A DNA stretch of 64,000 nt from Desulfuromonadaceae bacterium (GCA_028683435.1 JAQUIG010000012.1:1-64000); one strand, 5' to 3'. Numbered from the stretch's first letter, positions 20,194 to 31,235 are shown. The notes: a model not told the origin generated them from the sequence alone. Numbers and translations are program-made.

Positions 20194-21355
20194 AATTATT
20201 GACAAAAAAGTAAATCTCGAATTTCCCCTCGGTCACCACCTGCACTGCATGATCGCCCAGATTCCCAACCACCTCAAGCGGGCTGATATAGGTTTCTCTC
20301 TGGAAGATCCGGAAGAAAAGTGGCGTCTGGTCAGTTCGGTACTGAATCTGGTGGCGGCAGGGGAAGGGAACCTGAAGAAGCTTCATTTTTTGCTGTTTCC
20401 CGAATCAAGCATCCCAACCGCCCGTTTCGATAACGTGTTGACGATGATCGGAGAACGCTTTCGCCCGAATACAGTAACCGTTTTCGGTGTCGAGCATATC
20501 CGGCTTCGTGACTACCGCGCCCTGCTTGAGCGTTTCCGTGGGGATAACGCCGAGGCGCTCGGTTTAGTGGACCATGATATCGATTCCGGCGATGTGCTGG
20601 ATATGCCGGTCAACTGGTGTTGCATTGCCGTCAAGGAAGCCGACGGCCGTCTGCGGGTCTTCCTTGAAGCCAAGAGCCATCCGTTCCACGGCGAGGAGTA
20701 CATCGACAAGTTTCATGATCTGTATCGTGGCAGGCATTTTTATCTCTTCCGCAGCCGCCCGTCCTGTTTCAACTTCATGGCCATTATCTGCCTTGATTAC
20801 CTGTACCGCGACCTCTATATGTCCAACATACGGCAGATTATTGACCACTCAAACCAGATCTTCTTTACTACACGGCAGGGGCTGGACGCCCTCTTTGTAA
20901 TCCAGTGCAATCCCAAGCCGGAACACCGCGCCTATCGCGATGTAATCAGCGGATTCTACGGTGAATACCTGGAGGATACGCCGGGTGTTCGCGAGACAGT
21001 AACCGTCTTCGGCAACGCATCTGACGAAACGACGATTGAAGGTTCCCCCGCGAAGGGGGCTTTTGGCAGTTCGTATGTCGTCGTCAACCATAATCACCGT
21101 CTGGCACAGGCCAGCTTTTCAGAATTTGCCACGGATGACTTTGATGGTGCCCCGGTCTGTCGGCTCCGTTTCGGCAAGGGAACCCGGCTGTTCTATTTCA
21201 ACCTCCCTCCGCAGCACGAGATTGACCCGCGCACCTCGCGGGTTCCGCTCAAGGTTCATGCAATCATGGCTGTCGATGATAGAGGGGAGTGGCGGAAGAT
21301 CGATGTTGATGATTCGGTGGGTGGACATGTGACAGGGCAGGTTTCCGCTGCATAA
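20186..21355 (+). CDS. Nitrilase-superfamily-like protein of unknown function
   Basis: LLFPESSIP (possible catalytic E), EAKSHPF (K), FMAIICLDYL (C) in nitrilase-like order; ATG overlaps the Nudix stop by 8 nt. Confidence 0.55.
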   Translation: MPEIIDKKVNLEFPLGHHLHCMIAQIPNHLKRADIGFSLEDPEEKWRLVSSVLNLVAAGEGNLKKLHFLLFPESSIPTARFDNVLTMIGERFRPNTVTVFGVEHIRLRDYRALLERFRGDNAEALGLVDHDIDSGDVLDMPVNWCCIAVKEADGRLRVFLEAKSHPFHGEEYIDKFHDLYRGRHFYLFRSRPSCFNFMAIICLDYLYRDLYMSNIRQIIDHSNQIFFTTRQGLDALFVIQCNPKPEHRAYRDVISGFYGEYLEDTPGVRETVTVFGNASDETTIEGSPAKGAFGSSYVVVNHNHRLAQASFSEFATDDFDGAPVCRLRFGKGTRLFYFNLPPQHEIDPRTSRVPLKVHAIMAVDDRGEWRKIDVDDSVGGHVTGQVSAA

Positions 21356-21521
21356 AGCTTACCTTGTGGTAATTTTGAAATGCGCAACAGTCCCGTTGCA
21401 GTGTTATGTGATGCAACAAGACGGTCCCCGGTAAATACAGTGTCTGCACTTTGTTTTTATCCCTTTATAGGGTATAGTGCGGACTCTTTAATTTCAAATC
21501 AGGCACAAGGAACAATACATT

Positions 21522-22898
21522 ATGTCTAAAGATAAACTCTGGGGCGGCCGCTTCACCCAGCCCACCGATAAGTTCGTTGAGGAGTTCACCGCTTCCATTC
21601 AGTTCGACAAGCGCCTGTACCATCAGGATATCCGTGGTTCCATCGCCCATGCCCGCATGCTGGGGAAACAGGGGATCATCTCGCTGGAGGATATGGAGCT
21701 GATTGTTCACGGCCTGCAGAAAATTCTGGAGCAGATCGAGGGTGGCGAGTTTGATTTTTCCATCAGCCTCGAAGATATCCATATGAACATAGAAGCGCGT
21801 CTCTCGGCCGCAATCGGTGAGGCTGGCAAACGTCTGCACACGGGACGTTCACGCAACGACCAGGTGGCGCTCGATATCCGGCTTTATCTGCGGGATGAGA
21901 TCGTTGAGGTTACAACCTATCTTGATCTGCTGCTAGATGCCCTGCTGAATCAGGCCGAAGCCAATATCGATACGATTATGCCCGGTTTTACCCATCTGCA
22001 GACCGCCCAGCCGATCCTGTTCGCTCATCACTTGATGGCGTATGTCGAGATGTTCAAGCGCGACAAGGGGCGTCTGGAAGATTGCCTCAGGCGGGTCAAT
22101 GTCCTCCCCTTGGGGGCCGGTGCGCTGGCGGGTACGACCTTCCCGATCGACCGTGAATATGTAGCCGAACAACTTGATTTCCCGTTAATAACCCGCAACT
22201 CGCTCGACGCGGTTTCCGACCGCGACTTTGCCTTGGAGTTTCTTGCTGATGCCTCAATTATGATGATGCACCTGTCCCGTTTTTCGGAAGAGTTGATCCT
22301 CTGGTCAACCAGCGCATTTCAGTTCATTGAATTGTCGGACGGTTTCTGTACCGGGTCATCGATCATGCCCCAGAAGAAAAACCCGGATGTACCGGAACTG
22401 GTGCGGGGCAAGACCGGCCGGGTATATGGCAATCTTATGGCGCTGCTGACGACCATGAAGGCTCTCCCTCTCGCCTACAACAAGGATATGCAGGAGGATA
22501 AGGAGCCGCTTTTCGATACGATCGATACGGTCAAGGGGAGCCTTAAAATATTTGCCGATATGATCCGTGAGATGCGGGTTAATACTGAAAATATGCGCAA
22601 AGCGGCAGGACAAGGGTTTTCAACCGCCACCGATGTTGCCGATTATCTGGTACGAAAGGGGCTTCCGTTCCGTGATGCACACGAAGTGGTCGGTAAGGCG
22701 GTCGCGTACTGTGTTGAAAACGAAATGGATATTGCCGATCTTTCACTGACCGAATGGCAGCTGTTTTCGGCTAAGATCGATACCGATATCTTTGCCTGTA
22801 TTACCGTAGAGGCCAGTGTCAATGCCCGAAACATCCCGGGTGGAACGGCTCGTGAGCGGGTATGGAATGAAATTCAGAACGTGCGGTCGGGGAACTGA
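21522..22898 (+). CDS. argH: Argininosuccinate lyase
   Basis: [53 protein letters not shown]. Confidence 0.99.
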   Translation: MSKDKLWGGRFTQPTDKFVEEFTASIQFDKRLYHQDIRGSIAHARMLGKQGIISLEDMELIVHGLQKILEQIEGGEFDFSISLEDIHMNIEARLSAAIGEAGKRLHTGRSRNDQVALDIRLYLRDEIVEVTTYLDLLLDALLNQAEANIDTIMPGFTHLQTAQPILFAHHLMAYVEMFKRDKGRLEDCLRRVNVLPLGAGALAGTTFPIDREYVAEQLDFPLITRNSLDAVSDRDFALEFLADASIMMMHLSRFSEELILWSTSAFQFIELSDGFCTGSSIMPQKKNPDVPELVRGKTGRVYGNLMALLTTMKALPLAYNKDMQEDKEPLFDTIDTVKGSLKIFADMIREMRVNTENMRKAAGQGFSTATDVADYLVRKGLPFRDAHEVVGKAVAYCVENEMDIADLSLTEWQLFSAKIDTDIFACITVEASVNARNIPGGTARERVWNEIQNVRSGN

Positions 22899-22904
22899 TT
22901 TACC

Positions 22905-23768
22905 ATGTATTGTGATTTCTTCGGCTTTTCTGAAAAGCCATTCACGATTACTCCAAACCCTCATTTCGTGTTTTTGAGCAGTATCCACCGCGAGGCGTTT
23001 GCCAGATTGCTCTACGGCGTCGATAGTCATGCCGGTTTTATCACTCTGACGGGCGAAGTCGGAACCGGCAAGACAACGATGCTCCGCACGATGCTTGCTC
23101 AACTCGATCCTGGGAAGTATACAAGCGCTCTTATCTTCAACCCATGCCTGTCAGGCGAGCAGCTTCTGGCCGGTATTTGCCGCGAGCTTGGTGTAGAGGC
23201 TGCTGAAAGTAATCGCTCCGGATATCTGGACGCACTCAACCGTTTTTTGATCGAGCAAAACAGTGTTGGGAGGACGGTTGTCCTCGTTATTGACGAAGCC
23301 CAGAATCTGGCTCCGGAAGTGCTGGAACAGGTGCGGATGATCTCCAATCTGGAGACTGAACGTGATAAGTTGATCCAGATTATACTGGCCGGGCAGCCGG
23401 AATTGAATGATGTTCTCCGTCGCCATGACCTGCGCCAGCTGAATCAACGCATTACGGTGCGCAGCCGTCTGACGCCGATAAAACTTGATGACGCCTCCCA
23501 TTACATCAACCACCGCCTCAAGATATCCGGCAGCCGGATCCCGGATATCTTCTCACCCGCAGCGGTAAAACGTATCTACCGGTTTTCACACGGCATCCCC
23601 CGGCTGATAAATGTGGCTTGCGAACAGGCGCTGGTCATGGCCTGGACGCGTGAACTCCTTTCCATTTCCTCTTCAATGGCTGCGGAGGTTATCGCGGAGC
23701 TCCAATCCGTTGATGGCCGTGAAGGGTTCTGGAACCGAATATCGAGACGGCTGTTTGCCGGAAGGTGA
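22905..23768 (+). CDS. ExeA/GspA-like AAA ATPase
   Basis: MYCDFFGFSEKPFTITPNPHFVFLS; GEVGTGKTTMLRTML; VLVIDEAQNLAPEVLEQVRMISNLET. Confidence 0.9.
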   Translation: MYCDFFGFSEKPFTITPNPHFVFLSSIHREAFARLLYGVDSHAGFITLTGEVGTGKTTMLRTMLAQLDPGKYTSALIFNPCLSGEQLLAGICRELGVEAAESNRSGYLDALNRFLIEQNSVGRTVVLVIDEAQNLAPEVLEQVRMISNLETERDKLIQIILAGQPELNDVLRRHDLRQLNQRITVRSRLTPIKLDDASHYINHRLKISGSRIPDIFSPAAVKRIYRFSHGIPRLINVACEQALVMAWTRELLSISSSMAAEVIAELQSVDGREGFWNRISRRLFAGR

Positions 23769-23777
23769 CCTGACATT

Positions 23778-24473
23778 ATGAGTTATATTCTTGACGCTCT
23801 GAAAAAAATTGAACATGAAGAAAACAAAAAAAACCGATCAGATGGAAGAATCAGTATCTCCGGCGATCTTTTCCAGGAGCGGAAACGGCCAACAACCAGA
23901 GCCGGAATCTGGAAAATAATGATGCTTATTGCCGTGGCATCGCTGCTGACTTTTACGGGTACCTGGTTTCTGCTTCAGGGAAACGTCAAGAAAAACAGTG
24001 CTGACAGTGGCCCGGCCGTAGTTCCGCCGGCTGTTGTCTCACATCCTCCGGCTATGCAGACGGCCACGGCCCCTCCCTTGCCCCTCCAGCCTCAGTCAGC
24101 ACCAACACCTGCAGACGTGCCGTCTGCAGATAGTCACATGGTACCTAAAAGGGCGGAAGCGGTTGCAGAGGACGGACCTTCTGCGCGGAGTATCCGGAGT
24201 CCGCAAAAAGAGATCAAGGTTCAATCCTCTTCTGTCATACAAACTGCTCAAACCGTGCAGACACCAGCCGGTATTATGCTGTCCGGTATTGCCTGGCAGG
24301 AGTCGCGCGCAGCCCGAAGAGCTGTTGTCAACGGCTTTCTCCTTAAAGAAGGCGCCGTTGTTGCGGGTGCCAAGATCACCGATATTCAGGATGACAGGGT
24401 CCGTTTTTTATCCTCTGACGGTTCGTTCGAGATAAAGCTGGACGCCGTGCTGCCTGCAGAGGTGAAGCAATGA
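23778..24473 (+). CDS. GspB/ExeB-like general secretion pathway protein
   Basis: MSYILDALKKIEHEENKKN start, one TM, Pro-rich linker, C-terminal GIAWQESRAARRAVVNGFLLKEGAVVAGAKITDI. Confidence 0.8.
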   Translation: MSYILDALKKIEHEENKKNRSDGRISISGDLFQERKRPTTRAGIWKIMMLIAVASLLTFTGTWFLLQGNVKKNSADSGPAVVPPAVVSHPPAMQTATAPPLPLQPQSAPTPADVPSADSHMVPKRAEAVAEDGPSARSIRSPQKEIKVQSSSVIQTAQTVQTPAGIMLSGIAWQESRAARRAVVNGFLLKEGAVVAGAKITDIQDDRVRFLSSDGSFEIKLDAVLPAEVKQ

Positions 24474-25240
24474 TGGTAAGTGGGCGATCTGTACTGTTAG
24501 CTGCCCTGTTGCTGGTGACACCCGCCTGTGGCAAGAAGGGTCCGCTGATCTATCCCGATATGCTGCTCCTGGCGGCACCGGCTGCAGTTACCGTGCAGCA
24601 GAGCGGTGCTGCGGTAAAGCTCCAGTTTGCCCTCCCTGAAAAGGACCGGGCTGGTCGTCCGTTACGGGATGTTGCCGGTGTAAAAATCAGCAGACGGGTG
24701 ACTGATGCTGTCAAAAAGGATCTCTGTCAATCCTGTATGGCTGATTTCAGACTGTTTCGCACTCTCTACCTTGATCACCTGCCGACTGATACCCAGCGCT
24801 TCGGGAATCGCCTGGTACTGCTTGATGGCGATGTGACTGCAGGGAATTTATATTCGTACAGTATCGTTCCATTTACCGCTGATGGTGTGGATGGTGCCTC
24901 CTCATCAACCGCGTCTGCTCGTGTGGCTGCGCCTCTTCCTGCACCTGTCCTGAAAGTTGAGTCACTCCCTACGGAGGTGAAGCTGCAAATCTACTCACAA
25001 CCACCGAGGTCGGGGCAGTTGCTTGGCTATAACCTGTATCGCCGGTCCGTAACGGCTGCCAGGTCGTATCAGCCTCTTAACAGGGAACCGCTGAAAGGCA
25101 GCGAATATGTGGACGCTGCCCCTGAACGGGGTGTGCAGTACCGCTATTCTGCAAGGGCGGTGATTGTCTCGGAATCTGGAGATATGATAGAAAGTGCTGA
25201 ATCAAATGAGGTTGACGGCATGCTGAAGGACGATGAATAA
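24470..25240 (+). CDS. Lipoprotein with LptM/YifL-like N-terminus and possible fibronectin-III-like repeats
   Basis: Lipobox-like LLLVTPACGKKGPLIYPD; downstream beta-rich YSIVPFTADGVDGASSSTA and YSARAVIVSESGDMIESAESNEV. Confidence 0.7.
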   Translation: MMVSGRSVLLAALLLVTPACGKKGPLIYPDMLLLAAPAAVTVQQSGAAVKLQFALPEKDRAGRPLRDVAGVKISRRVTDAVKKDLCQSCMADFRLFRTLYLDHLPTDTQRFGNRLVLLDGDVTAGNLYSYSIVPFTADGVDGASSSTASARVAAPLPAPVLKVESLPTEVKLQIYSQPPRSGQLLGYNLYRRSVTAARSYQPLNREPLKGSEYVDAAPERGVQYRYSARAVIVSESGDMIESAESNEVDGMLKDDE

Positions 25241-25271
25241 ATCAATATGTGGTTTGTGCCGATACAAGAAT

Positions 25272-25303
25272 AAAAAGGGCATCCATAAATGGATGCCCTT
25301 TTT
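25272..25303. terminator. Bidirectional intrinsic terminator between convergent lipoprotein and atpE genes
   Basis: AAAAAGGGCATCCATAAATGGATGCCCTTTTT. Confidence 0.93.
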
Positions 25304-25329
25304 ATTCAACAACTGCCTTAAATCAGAAG

Positions 25330-25605
25330 TTACTTGGCTACCGTTTCAGCGAGTTTAAGAGCGATATCTTTGTAGGGGTTGGCGAACAGAATGATCAGGC
25401 AGACAACCAGTGCATAGATTGCCAGGGACTCGATCATGGCCAGACCGATCATCATGGTGGTCAGAATCTTGCCTGAAGCGCCGGGATTGCGGGAAACGCC
25501 TTCAACGGCGCTTTTAACTGCAAGTCCCTGGCCAATGCCGGTGCCTACGGTTCCCAGTGCCATACCAATACCTGCTGCCAGAACGCACATCGTGAAAAAA
25601 TCCAT
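25330..25605 (-). CDS. atpE: ATP synthase F0 subunit c
   Basis: GTGIGQGLAVKSAVEGVSRNPGASGKILTTMMIGLAMIESLAIYALVV. Confidence 0.98.
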   Translation of the reverse strand: MDFFTMCVLAAGIGMALGTVGTGIGQGLAVKSAVEGVSRNPGASGKILTTMMIGLAMIESLAIYALVVCLIILFANPYKDIALKLAETVAK

Positions 25606-25680
25606 CTTTATTACCTCCGTTTGGTTTGTCTCCTAAACAGTATAGGAGTAGAAAAGTCGAAATCGATGTTGTTAATATAA

Positions 25681-26370
25681 TCAGTGCGCTTCTTCCAGTG
25701 AACCCTGAATGTATATCATCGCCAGGAGCATGAAGACGAAGGCCTGGATAAACGAAACAAGCACACCCATAAGCATCATCGGCAGTGGCACGAGGAAAGG
25801 CGCCAGCCCGAAGAAAATCATCAGCACGAGTTCGTGGCCGTTCATGTTGCCGAACAGACGCAGTGTCAGTGAAACCGGGCGGCTCAGGTGGCCGATGACT
25901 TCAATGAAGAACATGATCGGAGCCAGCCAGGCGATCGGACCTAAGAAATGTTTCAGGTAGTGCAGGCCGTGATGCTTGATCCCGACCACATGGGTGGAGA
26001 CAAACACGATTACCGCACAGGCCGCGGTGGTGTTGATATTGGCGGTCGGCGGGAAAAAACCGGGAATCAGACCGATAAGGTTGGACACAAGCACGAAAAT
26101 TGCGAGCGTAGCGATCAGCGGGAAGTAGGGTCGGCCATGCTCTCCCATTGTGTCGACGATCATAGTTTCGATGCCGCCGATGACAGTTTCCATGAAGTTC
26201 TGCAACCCTCCTGGAATGGCCTTCAGTGCCGATGTGGCCAGTAGCGAGAGGACGAGCAGCAGTACGATGATCAGCCAGGTGTAGCTGATCGCATCGACGC
26301 TTGCTTCCGGTAAATGGAGCGGTGCCAGCAGCTTGCGGAAAAATTCAAGAAAAAGTAACGGGTGAACCAT
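25681..26370 (-). CDS. atpB: ATP synthase F0 subunit a
   Basis: [45 protein letters not shown]-type motif; start at MVHPLLF. Confidence 0.96.
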   Translation of the reverse strand: MVHPLLFLEFFRKLLAPLHLPEASVDAISYTWLIIVLLLVLSLLATSALKAIPGGLQNFMETVIGGIETMIVDTMGEHGRPYFPLIATLAIFVLVSNLIGLIPGFFPPTANINTTAACAVIVFVSTHVVGIKHHGLHYLKHFLGPIAWLAPIMFFIEVIGHLSRPVSLTLRLFGNMNGHELVLMIFFGLAPFLVPLPMMLMGVLVSFIQAFVFMLLAMIYIQGSLEEAH

Positions 26371-26374
26371 GGAG

Positions 26375-26755
26375 CTAACCTCCTGCGCGCATGGCGCTGT
26401 ATAGTGACAGTACAATTATGTTGATTACAATGACGGAGAGCCCGACAAAAAGCCCTGCCAATGAAAATAAACCGGAAGTTATAATAAAATAGAGAAACAG
26501 TCCCGTGATGCTCAAACGACCAATAAACCTGACCTGTGCATACATGGCGGCCCTGACGGGAAGTGGCCCGAGAATGCGCTGCAGGACGTTGCGAATCCAG
26601 AAAAAGTTGGTTATCGCAATGCATCCGCCAGCCAGGGCGCCCAAAGCGAAACGTTGCGAAAAGAAAACCCAGCCTGCGAGCGTCAAAAAAACCAGCAATG
26701 CCAGGCTCCCCTTGATGATGACAGCAAAGAGGTTATCCTCGTTGATCGTTATCAT
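26375..26755 (-). CDS. ATP synthase subunit I-like membrane protein
   Basis: Four predicted TM segments, upstream of atpB; start set at MITINEDN. Confidence 0.75.
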   Translation of the reverse strand: MITINEDNLFAVIIKGSLALLVFLTLAGWVFFSQRFALGALAGGCIAITNFFWIRNVLQRILGPLPVRAAMYAQVRFIGRLSITGLFLYFIITSGLFSLAGLFVGLSVIVINIIVLSLYSAMRAGG

Positions 26756-26975
26756 CACTTTTGCGGATCTCCCTGCCGGCAATAATGTACACATTCTTGA
26801 AACCGGCCCCAATCCCTATAAACAGAAAAATATAAAAGAACCATGGTCCCGTGCCAAGCCAGCGGTCAAGAGCCAGTCCGAACCATACCCCGATGGCAAT
26901 CGCCAGCACAACGGAAATGCCCATACTGGAAACCATGGCTAGGCTGCGAAAAAGCTCTCGATTGTTACCAGCCAT
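26733..26975 (-). CDS. AtpZ/AtpI-type F0F1 ATPase assembly protein
   Basis: GVWFGLALDRWLGTGPWFFYIFLFIGIGAGFKNVY, operon position. Confidence 0.85.
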   Translation of the reverse strand: MAGNNRELFRSLAMVSSMGISVVLAIAIGVWFGLALDRWLGTGPWFFYIFLFIGIGAGFKNVYIIAGREIRKSDDNDQRG

Positions 26976-27059
26976 GGGAAGTCACCGGTGAAAGAAGCGT
27001 AAAACCGGTATTGCTTACCATAGATACAGCCGATATGTCAAACAGAAAGTAAACATTCG

Positions 27060-28346
27060 TTACGCGATAAGCTTGAAGCATTTAGCGGCGGCTGCAATCG
27101 TACTTTCGATGTCGGCATCGCTGAGAGCAGCAGAAACGAACGTCGTCTCGAACTGGGATGGAGCGAGATAGATCCCCTCATCAAGCATGGCGAGAAAGTA
27201 TTTTGCAAAGGCTTTTGTGTCGCACTGACTGGCAGTGGCCCAATCAAAAACCTCACCTTTGCTGAAAAAGGAACAAAACATGCTGCCGACACGGGTCGAA
27301 TATAGTGGATACCCGGCATCCCTTGCCGCCTTGGCGATGCCGTCGGCAATAGCACGACTTTTTACTTCGAGTCGTTCATAAAAACCAGGTTGTTTGAGAA
27401 TATTCAATGTTGCAATCCCCGCCGACATGGCGAGCGGGTTGCCGGACAGTGTACCGGCCTGGTAGATTCCGCCGGATGGCGAAAGTTTTTCCATGATTTC
27501 ACGTTTTCCGCCAAAGGCTCCGACCGGAAGACCACCTCCGATGATTTTGCCGAGAGTTGTTATGTCCGGAGTGACACCGTACAATTCCTGGGCGCCACCG
27601 TAGGCTACCCGGAAGCCGGACATGACTTCGTCAAAAATCAATAGTATACCTTCGTTGGTACATATTTCTCGAAGACCTTCCAGAAAACCCTCGCGGGGCG
27701 GGATCGTCCCCATGTTGCCGGCGACCGGCTCAACGATGATACAGGCGATACTATTTTTGTTTTCGGCAACCAAGCTCCTGACCGAAACGAGTGAATTGTA
27801 TTCGGCGGTCAGTGTTAGTTTGGCGATCTCGGCCGGGACACCGGGAGAGTCGGGTACCCCGAAGGTGGCGGCACCGGAGCCGGCCTTGACAAGCAGTGAA
27901 TCGGCATGGCCGTGATAGCAGCCGGAGAACTTGAGAATCTTGTCTCGACCGGTATAGCCGCGGGCAAGCCGGATGGCGCTCATGGTAGCTTCAGTGCCGG
28001 AGCTGACCATGCGCACCATTTCGATAGAAGGAACCGCTTCTATAATCAGATTTGCAAGAATTGTTTCTCTTTCAGTCGGCGCCCCGAAGCTCGCACCGCT
28101 GGCCATTGTATCCTGTACCGCTTTAATAATATCCGGGTGACAATGGCCGACGATCATCGGTCCCCATGAACCGACGTAGTCAATAAAGGCATTGCCGTCC
28201 TCGTCGTATAGATGGGAGCCGAGACCCCTCTTGATAAAGAGGGGGTCGGCGCCGACCGATTTGAAGGCGCGCACCGGGCTGTTGACGCCGCCGGGAATGG
28301 ATGCTTTGGCCTGCCGGAAAAGTAAACTGGAGCGTTCGTGATTCAT
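27060..28346 (-). CDS. hemL: Glutamate-1-semialdehyde 2,1-aminomutase
   Basis: [73 protein letters not shown]. Confidence 0.98.
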   Translation of the reverse strand: MNHERSSLLFRQAKASIPGGVNSPVRAFKSVGADPLFIKRGLGSHLYDEDGNAFIDYVGSWGPMIVGHCHPDIIKAVQDTMASGASFGAPTERETILANLIIEAVPSIEMVRMVSSGTEATMSAIRLARGYTGRDKILKFSGCYHGHADSLLVKAGSGAATFGVPDSPGVPAEIAKLTLTAEYNSLVSVRSLVAENKNSIACIIVEPVAGNMGTIPPREGFLEGLREICTNEGILLIFDEVMSGFRVAYGGAQELYGVTPDITTLGKIIGGGLPVGAFGGKREIMEKLSPSGGIYQAGTLSGNPLAMSAGIATLNILKQPGFYERLEVKSRAIADGIAKAARDAGYPLYSTRVGSMFCSFFSKGEVFDWATASQCDTKAFAKYFLAMLDEGIYLAPSQFETTFVSAALSDADIESTIAAAAKCFKLIA

Positions 28347-28512
28347 CAGTAGATAACCCCCGTGTAGAAAATTAAAATGGTGATTAATTGCCTGTTAAAG
28401 TGCCGTGTTTATCATACAGTGTCTGCTGATGTCAATGGTAAAGCTGTAATTTTATTTGTAATTTAGGAATGCAGGCGGTTTATATGCAAATTTGATAACT
28501 GTAAAAAAAACG

Positions 28513-28541
28513 TTGACAAAGAAATTCAAATAACCTATTAC
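28513..28541 (+). promoter_or_regulatory. Sigma70-type promoter of the nuo operon (TTGACA-N17-TATTAC)
   Basis: TTGACA at 28513-28518, 17-nt spacer, TATTAC at 28536-28541, 49 nt before the nuoA start. Confidence 0.7.
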
Positions 28542-28550
28542 AAGCGTCGT

Positions 28551-28565
28551 TGTATACAGTATACA
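28551..28565. promoter_or_regulatory. Perfect palindrome TGTATAC-A-GTATACA overlapping/after predicted +1 of nuo
   Basis: Read directly; ~10 nt downstream of the -10 box. Confidence 0.6.
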
Positions 28566-28589
28566 GTAACGCAGTGAGGAGGTTTATCG

Positions 28590-28946
28590 ATGCTTGGTGC
28601 ATATTTACCAATATTACTTATGGTGCTCGTGGCAGTCCTCTTCGGGCTGGCATCCCTTGTCTTTTCATCGCTGATTGGCCCCAAAAAACCGTCAAAGCTT
28701 AAGCTGCAGCCGTATGAAAGCGGTTGTGATCCTGTCGGTACAGCCCGCGAACGTTTCTCGATCAAGTTCTATATGATCGCAATGCTCTTTATTTTGTTCG
28801 ATATAGAGGCTGTGTTCCTTTATCCCTGGGCCATTCTCTATAAAAAACTGGGAGTGTTCGGATTGGCAGAGATGGGAGTCTTTATTGTTATACTCTTCGT
28901 CGGTTACATATATGTCTGGAAAAAAGGAGCGCTGGAATGGGAGTAG
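28590..28946 (+). CDS. nuoA: NADH-quinone oxidoreductase subunit A
   Basis: [40 protein letters not shown]. Confidence 0.98.
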   Translation: MLGAYLPILLMVLVAVLFGLASLVFSSLIGPKKPSKLKLQPYESGCDPVGTARERFSIKFYMIAMLFILFDIEAVFLYPWAILYKKLGVFGLAEMGVFIVILFVGYIYVWKKGALEWE

Positions 28947-29449
28947 ATAATCCGCTTGGCGAAAACGTTATAACCACGTCACTTGATGCACTTGTGAACT
29001 GGTCACGGAAATCGTCTATCTGGCCGATGACCTTTGGTCTGGCATGTTGCGCTATTGAGATGATGGCTACCGGCGCCTCTCATAATGACTTGGACCGTTT
29101 TGGTATCATTTTTCGCGCTTCTCCTCGTCAGGCAGACTGCATAATTATTGCCGGGACAGTTACCAAAAAGATGCTGCCGGTTATCAGAACAGTCTATGAG
29201 CAGATGCCTGAGCCTAAATGGGTCATCGCCATGGGAGCCTGCGCATGCTCTGGCGGTATATTTGATACCTACAGTGTTGTGCAGGGGATTGATGAAGCGT
29301 TGCCGGTTGATGTCTATATTCCGGGCTGCCCGCCGCGCCCCGAGGCGCTTCTGTTTGGTCTGATGAAGCTGCAGGACAAGATTATGAAAGATAAGAACTC
29401 ATTCGGTTCCACAATTGGTCTGGGTGAGAGGGTTTCTTCAGTCGCCTAA
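28937..29449 (+). CDS. nuoB: NADH-quinone oxidoreductase subunit B
   Basis: [64 protein letters not shown]. Confidence 0.98.
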   Translation: MGVDNPLGENVITTSLDALVNWSRKSSIWPMTFGLACCAIEMMATGASHNDLDRFGIIFRASPRQADCIIIAGTVTKKMLPVIRTVYEQMPEPKWVIAMGACACSGGIFDTYSVVQGIDEALPVDVYIPGCPPRPEALLFGLMKLQDKIMKDKNSFGSTIGLGERVSSVA

Positions 29450-29509
29450 ACTGTAGCAATCATGGCACGTTGTTGTATAAATCAAATCCCAGAAAAAGGG
29501 TTGAATATC

Positions 29510-29998
29510 ATGGCAGAAAATAATCGCGCATTAATCCAGTTGCAGGGGAAATTCGCTGCTTCAATTATTGATGTAGTGGAGTTCAGGGGTGAGGTGACGG
29601 TTACCGTCAAAAAGGATGCAATCATTGATATCCTTTCGTTCCTCAAGCAAACACTTCAGTACAATCTCCTTACAGACCTCACCGCAATCGACTATTTGGG
29701 GAAAAAAGAAGAGCGTTTTATGATGGTGTACCTCCTCTATTCGATTCCCAACAAAGATCGTTTGCGTATCAAGACCCCGGTAACTGAGGCTGATTGCCGC
29801 ATTCCGACAGCATCCACAGTATGGAAAACGGCAAATTGGCTGGAGCGCGAAGTCTATGATCTTTTCGGCATCACGTTCGACGGTCATCCAGACCTCCGGC
29901 GTATTCTTATGGCTGATGACTGGGTGGGACATCCCCTTCGCAAGGATTATCCATTGCAGGGTCCGGACCGCCAACCCTATAAAGGGCGTTTGTCATAG
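29510..29998 (+). CDS. nuoC: NADH-quinone oxidoreductase subunit C
   Basis: WLEREVYDLFGITFDGHPDLRRILMADDWVGHPLRKDYPL; start set at MAENNRALIQ. Confidence 0.96.
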   Translation: MAENNRALIQLQGKFAASIIDVVEFRGEVTVTVKKDAIIDILSFLKQTLQYNLLTDLTAIDYLGKKEERFMMVYLLYSIPNKDRLRIKTPVTEADCRIPTASTVWKTANWLEREVYDLFGITFDGHPDLRRILMADDWVGHPLRKDYPLQGPDRQPYKGRLS

Positions 29999-30042
29999 TT
30001 TTACTACATCGTTCTGTAATTCGATCATAGAAGAGGCGATAC

Positions 30043-31215
30043 ATGGCTACTACTGAAACAATGACACTAAATATGGGTCCTCAGCACCCCAGTACACACG
30101 GAGTTCTGCGGCTCGTTCTCGAACTTGACGGTGAAGTTATCGTCAAGGTGACCCCGCATATCGGTTTTCTGCATCGCGGCGTTGAAAAGCTGGCTGAACA
30201 TCGTACGTATCACCAGATTCTGCCGCTGACTGACCGACTCGATTACCTGGCGCCTATGAGCAACAACCTCGGATATATTCTGGCAGTTGAAAAGCTGATG
30301 GCGGTAGATGTACCTGAGCGCGCTGAAACTATCAGGGTAATCATGAACGAGTTGACCAGGCTTGAATCGCATCTGGTCTGGCTTGCTTGCCACGCGCTTG
30401 ATATCGGTGCCATGACAGTTTTTATCTATGCATTCCGTGAGCGCGAAACTGTCATGGAGATCTATGAACTGATCTCCGGTGCCCGTATGACCTCAAACTA
30501 CTTCCGTGTCGGCGGCCTTTCTCAGGACGTCCCGGATGAATTTGTTAAAAAAGTCGGTGACTTTGTCGACTCCATGCCCGCCTATCTGGATCAGTATGAA
30601 GGTCTATTGACAACCAACCCGATCTGGTTGAAGCGTACGGTCGGTAATGGCATTATATCCGCCGAAGATGCCATAGATATAGGGCTCACCGGTCCCGCAC
30701 TGCGCGGATCAGGGGTTGATTGGGATCTGCGCCGCGATAATCCATATAGCGGCTATGAAAAGTACCAGTTCAAGGTGCCGACCGGAGAAAACTGCGATAC
30801 CTTTGATCGCTATAAAGTACGTCTCATTGAGATGCGTGAAGCGTGCAAGATTATTCGTCAGGGTCTTGATAAACTTAAACCGGGACCGGTGCTAGCCGAC
30901 TTCCCGCAGGTCTGCTACCCACCTAAGGAAAGCGTATACAATAGCATTGAGGGATTAATTCATCATTTCAAGATCGCTTCTGAAGGTTTTGCCGCTCCGG
31001 CAGGCGAAGTGTACCAAGGAGTGGAAGCACCAAAGGGTGAACTTGGTTTCTATATTGTCAGCGACGGTGGCAACAAACCGGAACGACTGAGAATTCGTCC
31101 ACCGTCATTCGTAAACCTCCAAGCCATCGAACAGATGAGTGTAGGTTCCATGGTTGCCGACCTGGTGGCCGTAATCGGTACCTTGGACATCGTTCTTGGT
31201 GAAATTGACAGATAA
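30043..31215 (+). CDS. nuoD: NADH-quinone oxidoreductase subunit D
   Basis: NMGPQHPSTHGVLRLVLELDGE, HIGFLHRGVEKLAEHRTYHQ. Confidence 0.98.
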   Translation: MATTETMTLNMGPQHPSTHGVLRLVLELDGEVIVKVTPHIGFLHRGVEKLAEHRTYHQILPLTDRLDYLAPMSNNLGYILAVEKLMAVDVPERAETIRVIMNELTRLESHLVWLACHALDIGAMTVFIYAFRERETVMEIYELISGARMTSNYFRVGGLSQDVPDEFVKKVGDFVDSMPAYLDQYEGLLTTNPIWLKRTVGNGIISAEDAIDIGLTGPALRGSGVDWDLRRDNPYSGYEKYQFKVPTGENCDTFDRYKVRLIEMREACKIIRQGLDKLKPGPVLADFPQVCYPPKESVYNSIEGLIHHFKIASEGFAAPAGEVYQGVEAPKGELGFYIVSDGGNKPERLRIRPPSFVNLQAIEQMSVGSMVADLVAVIGTLDIVLGEIDR

Positions 31216-31235
31216 CTCCGCATGATCCAAAGGAG

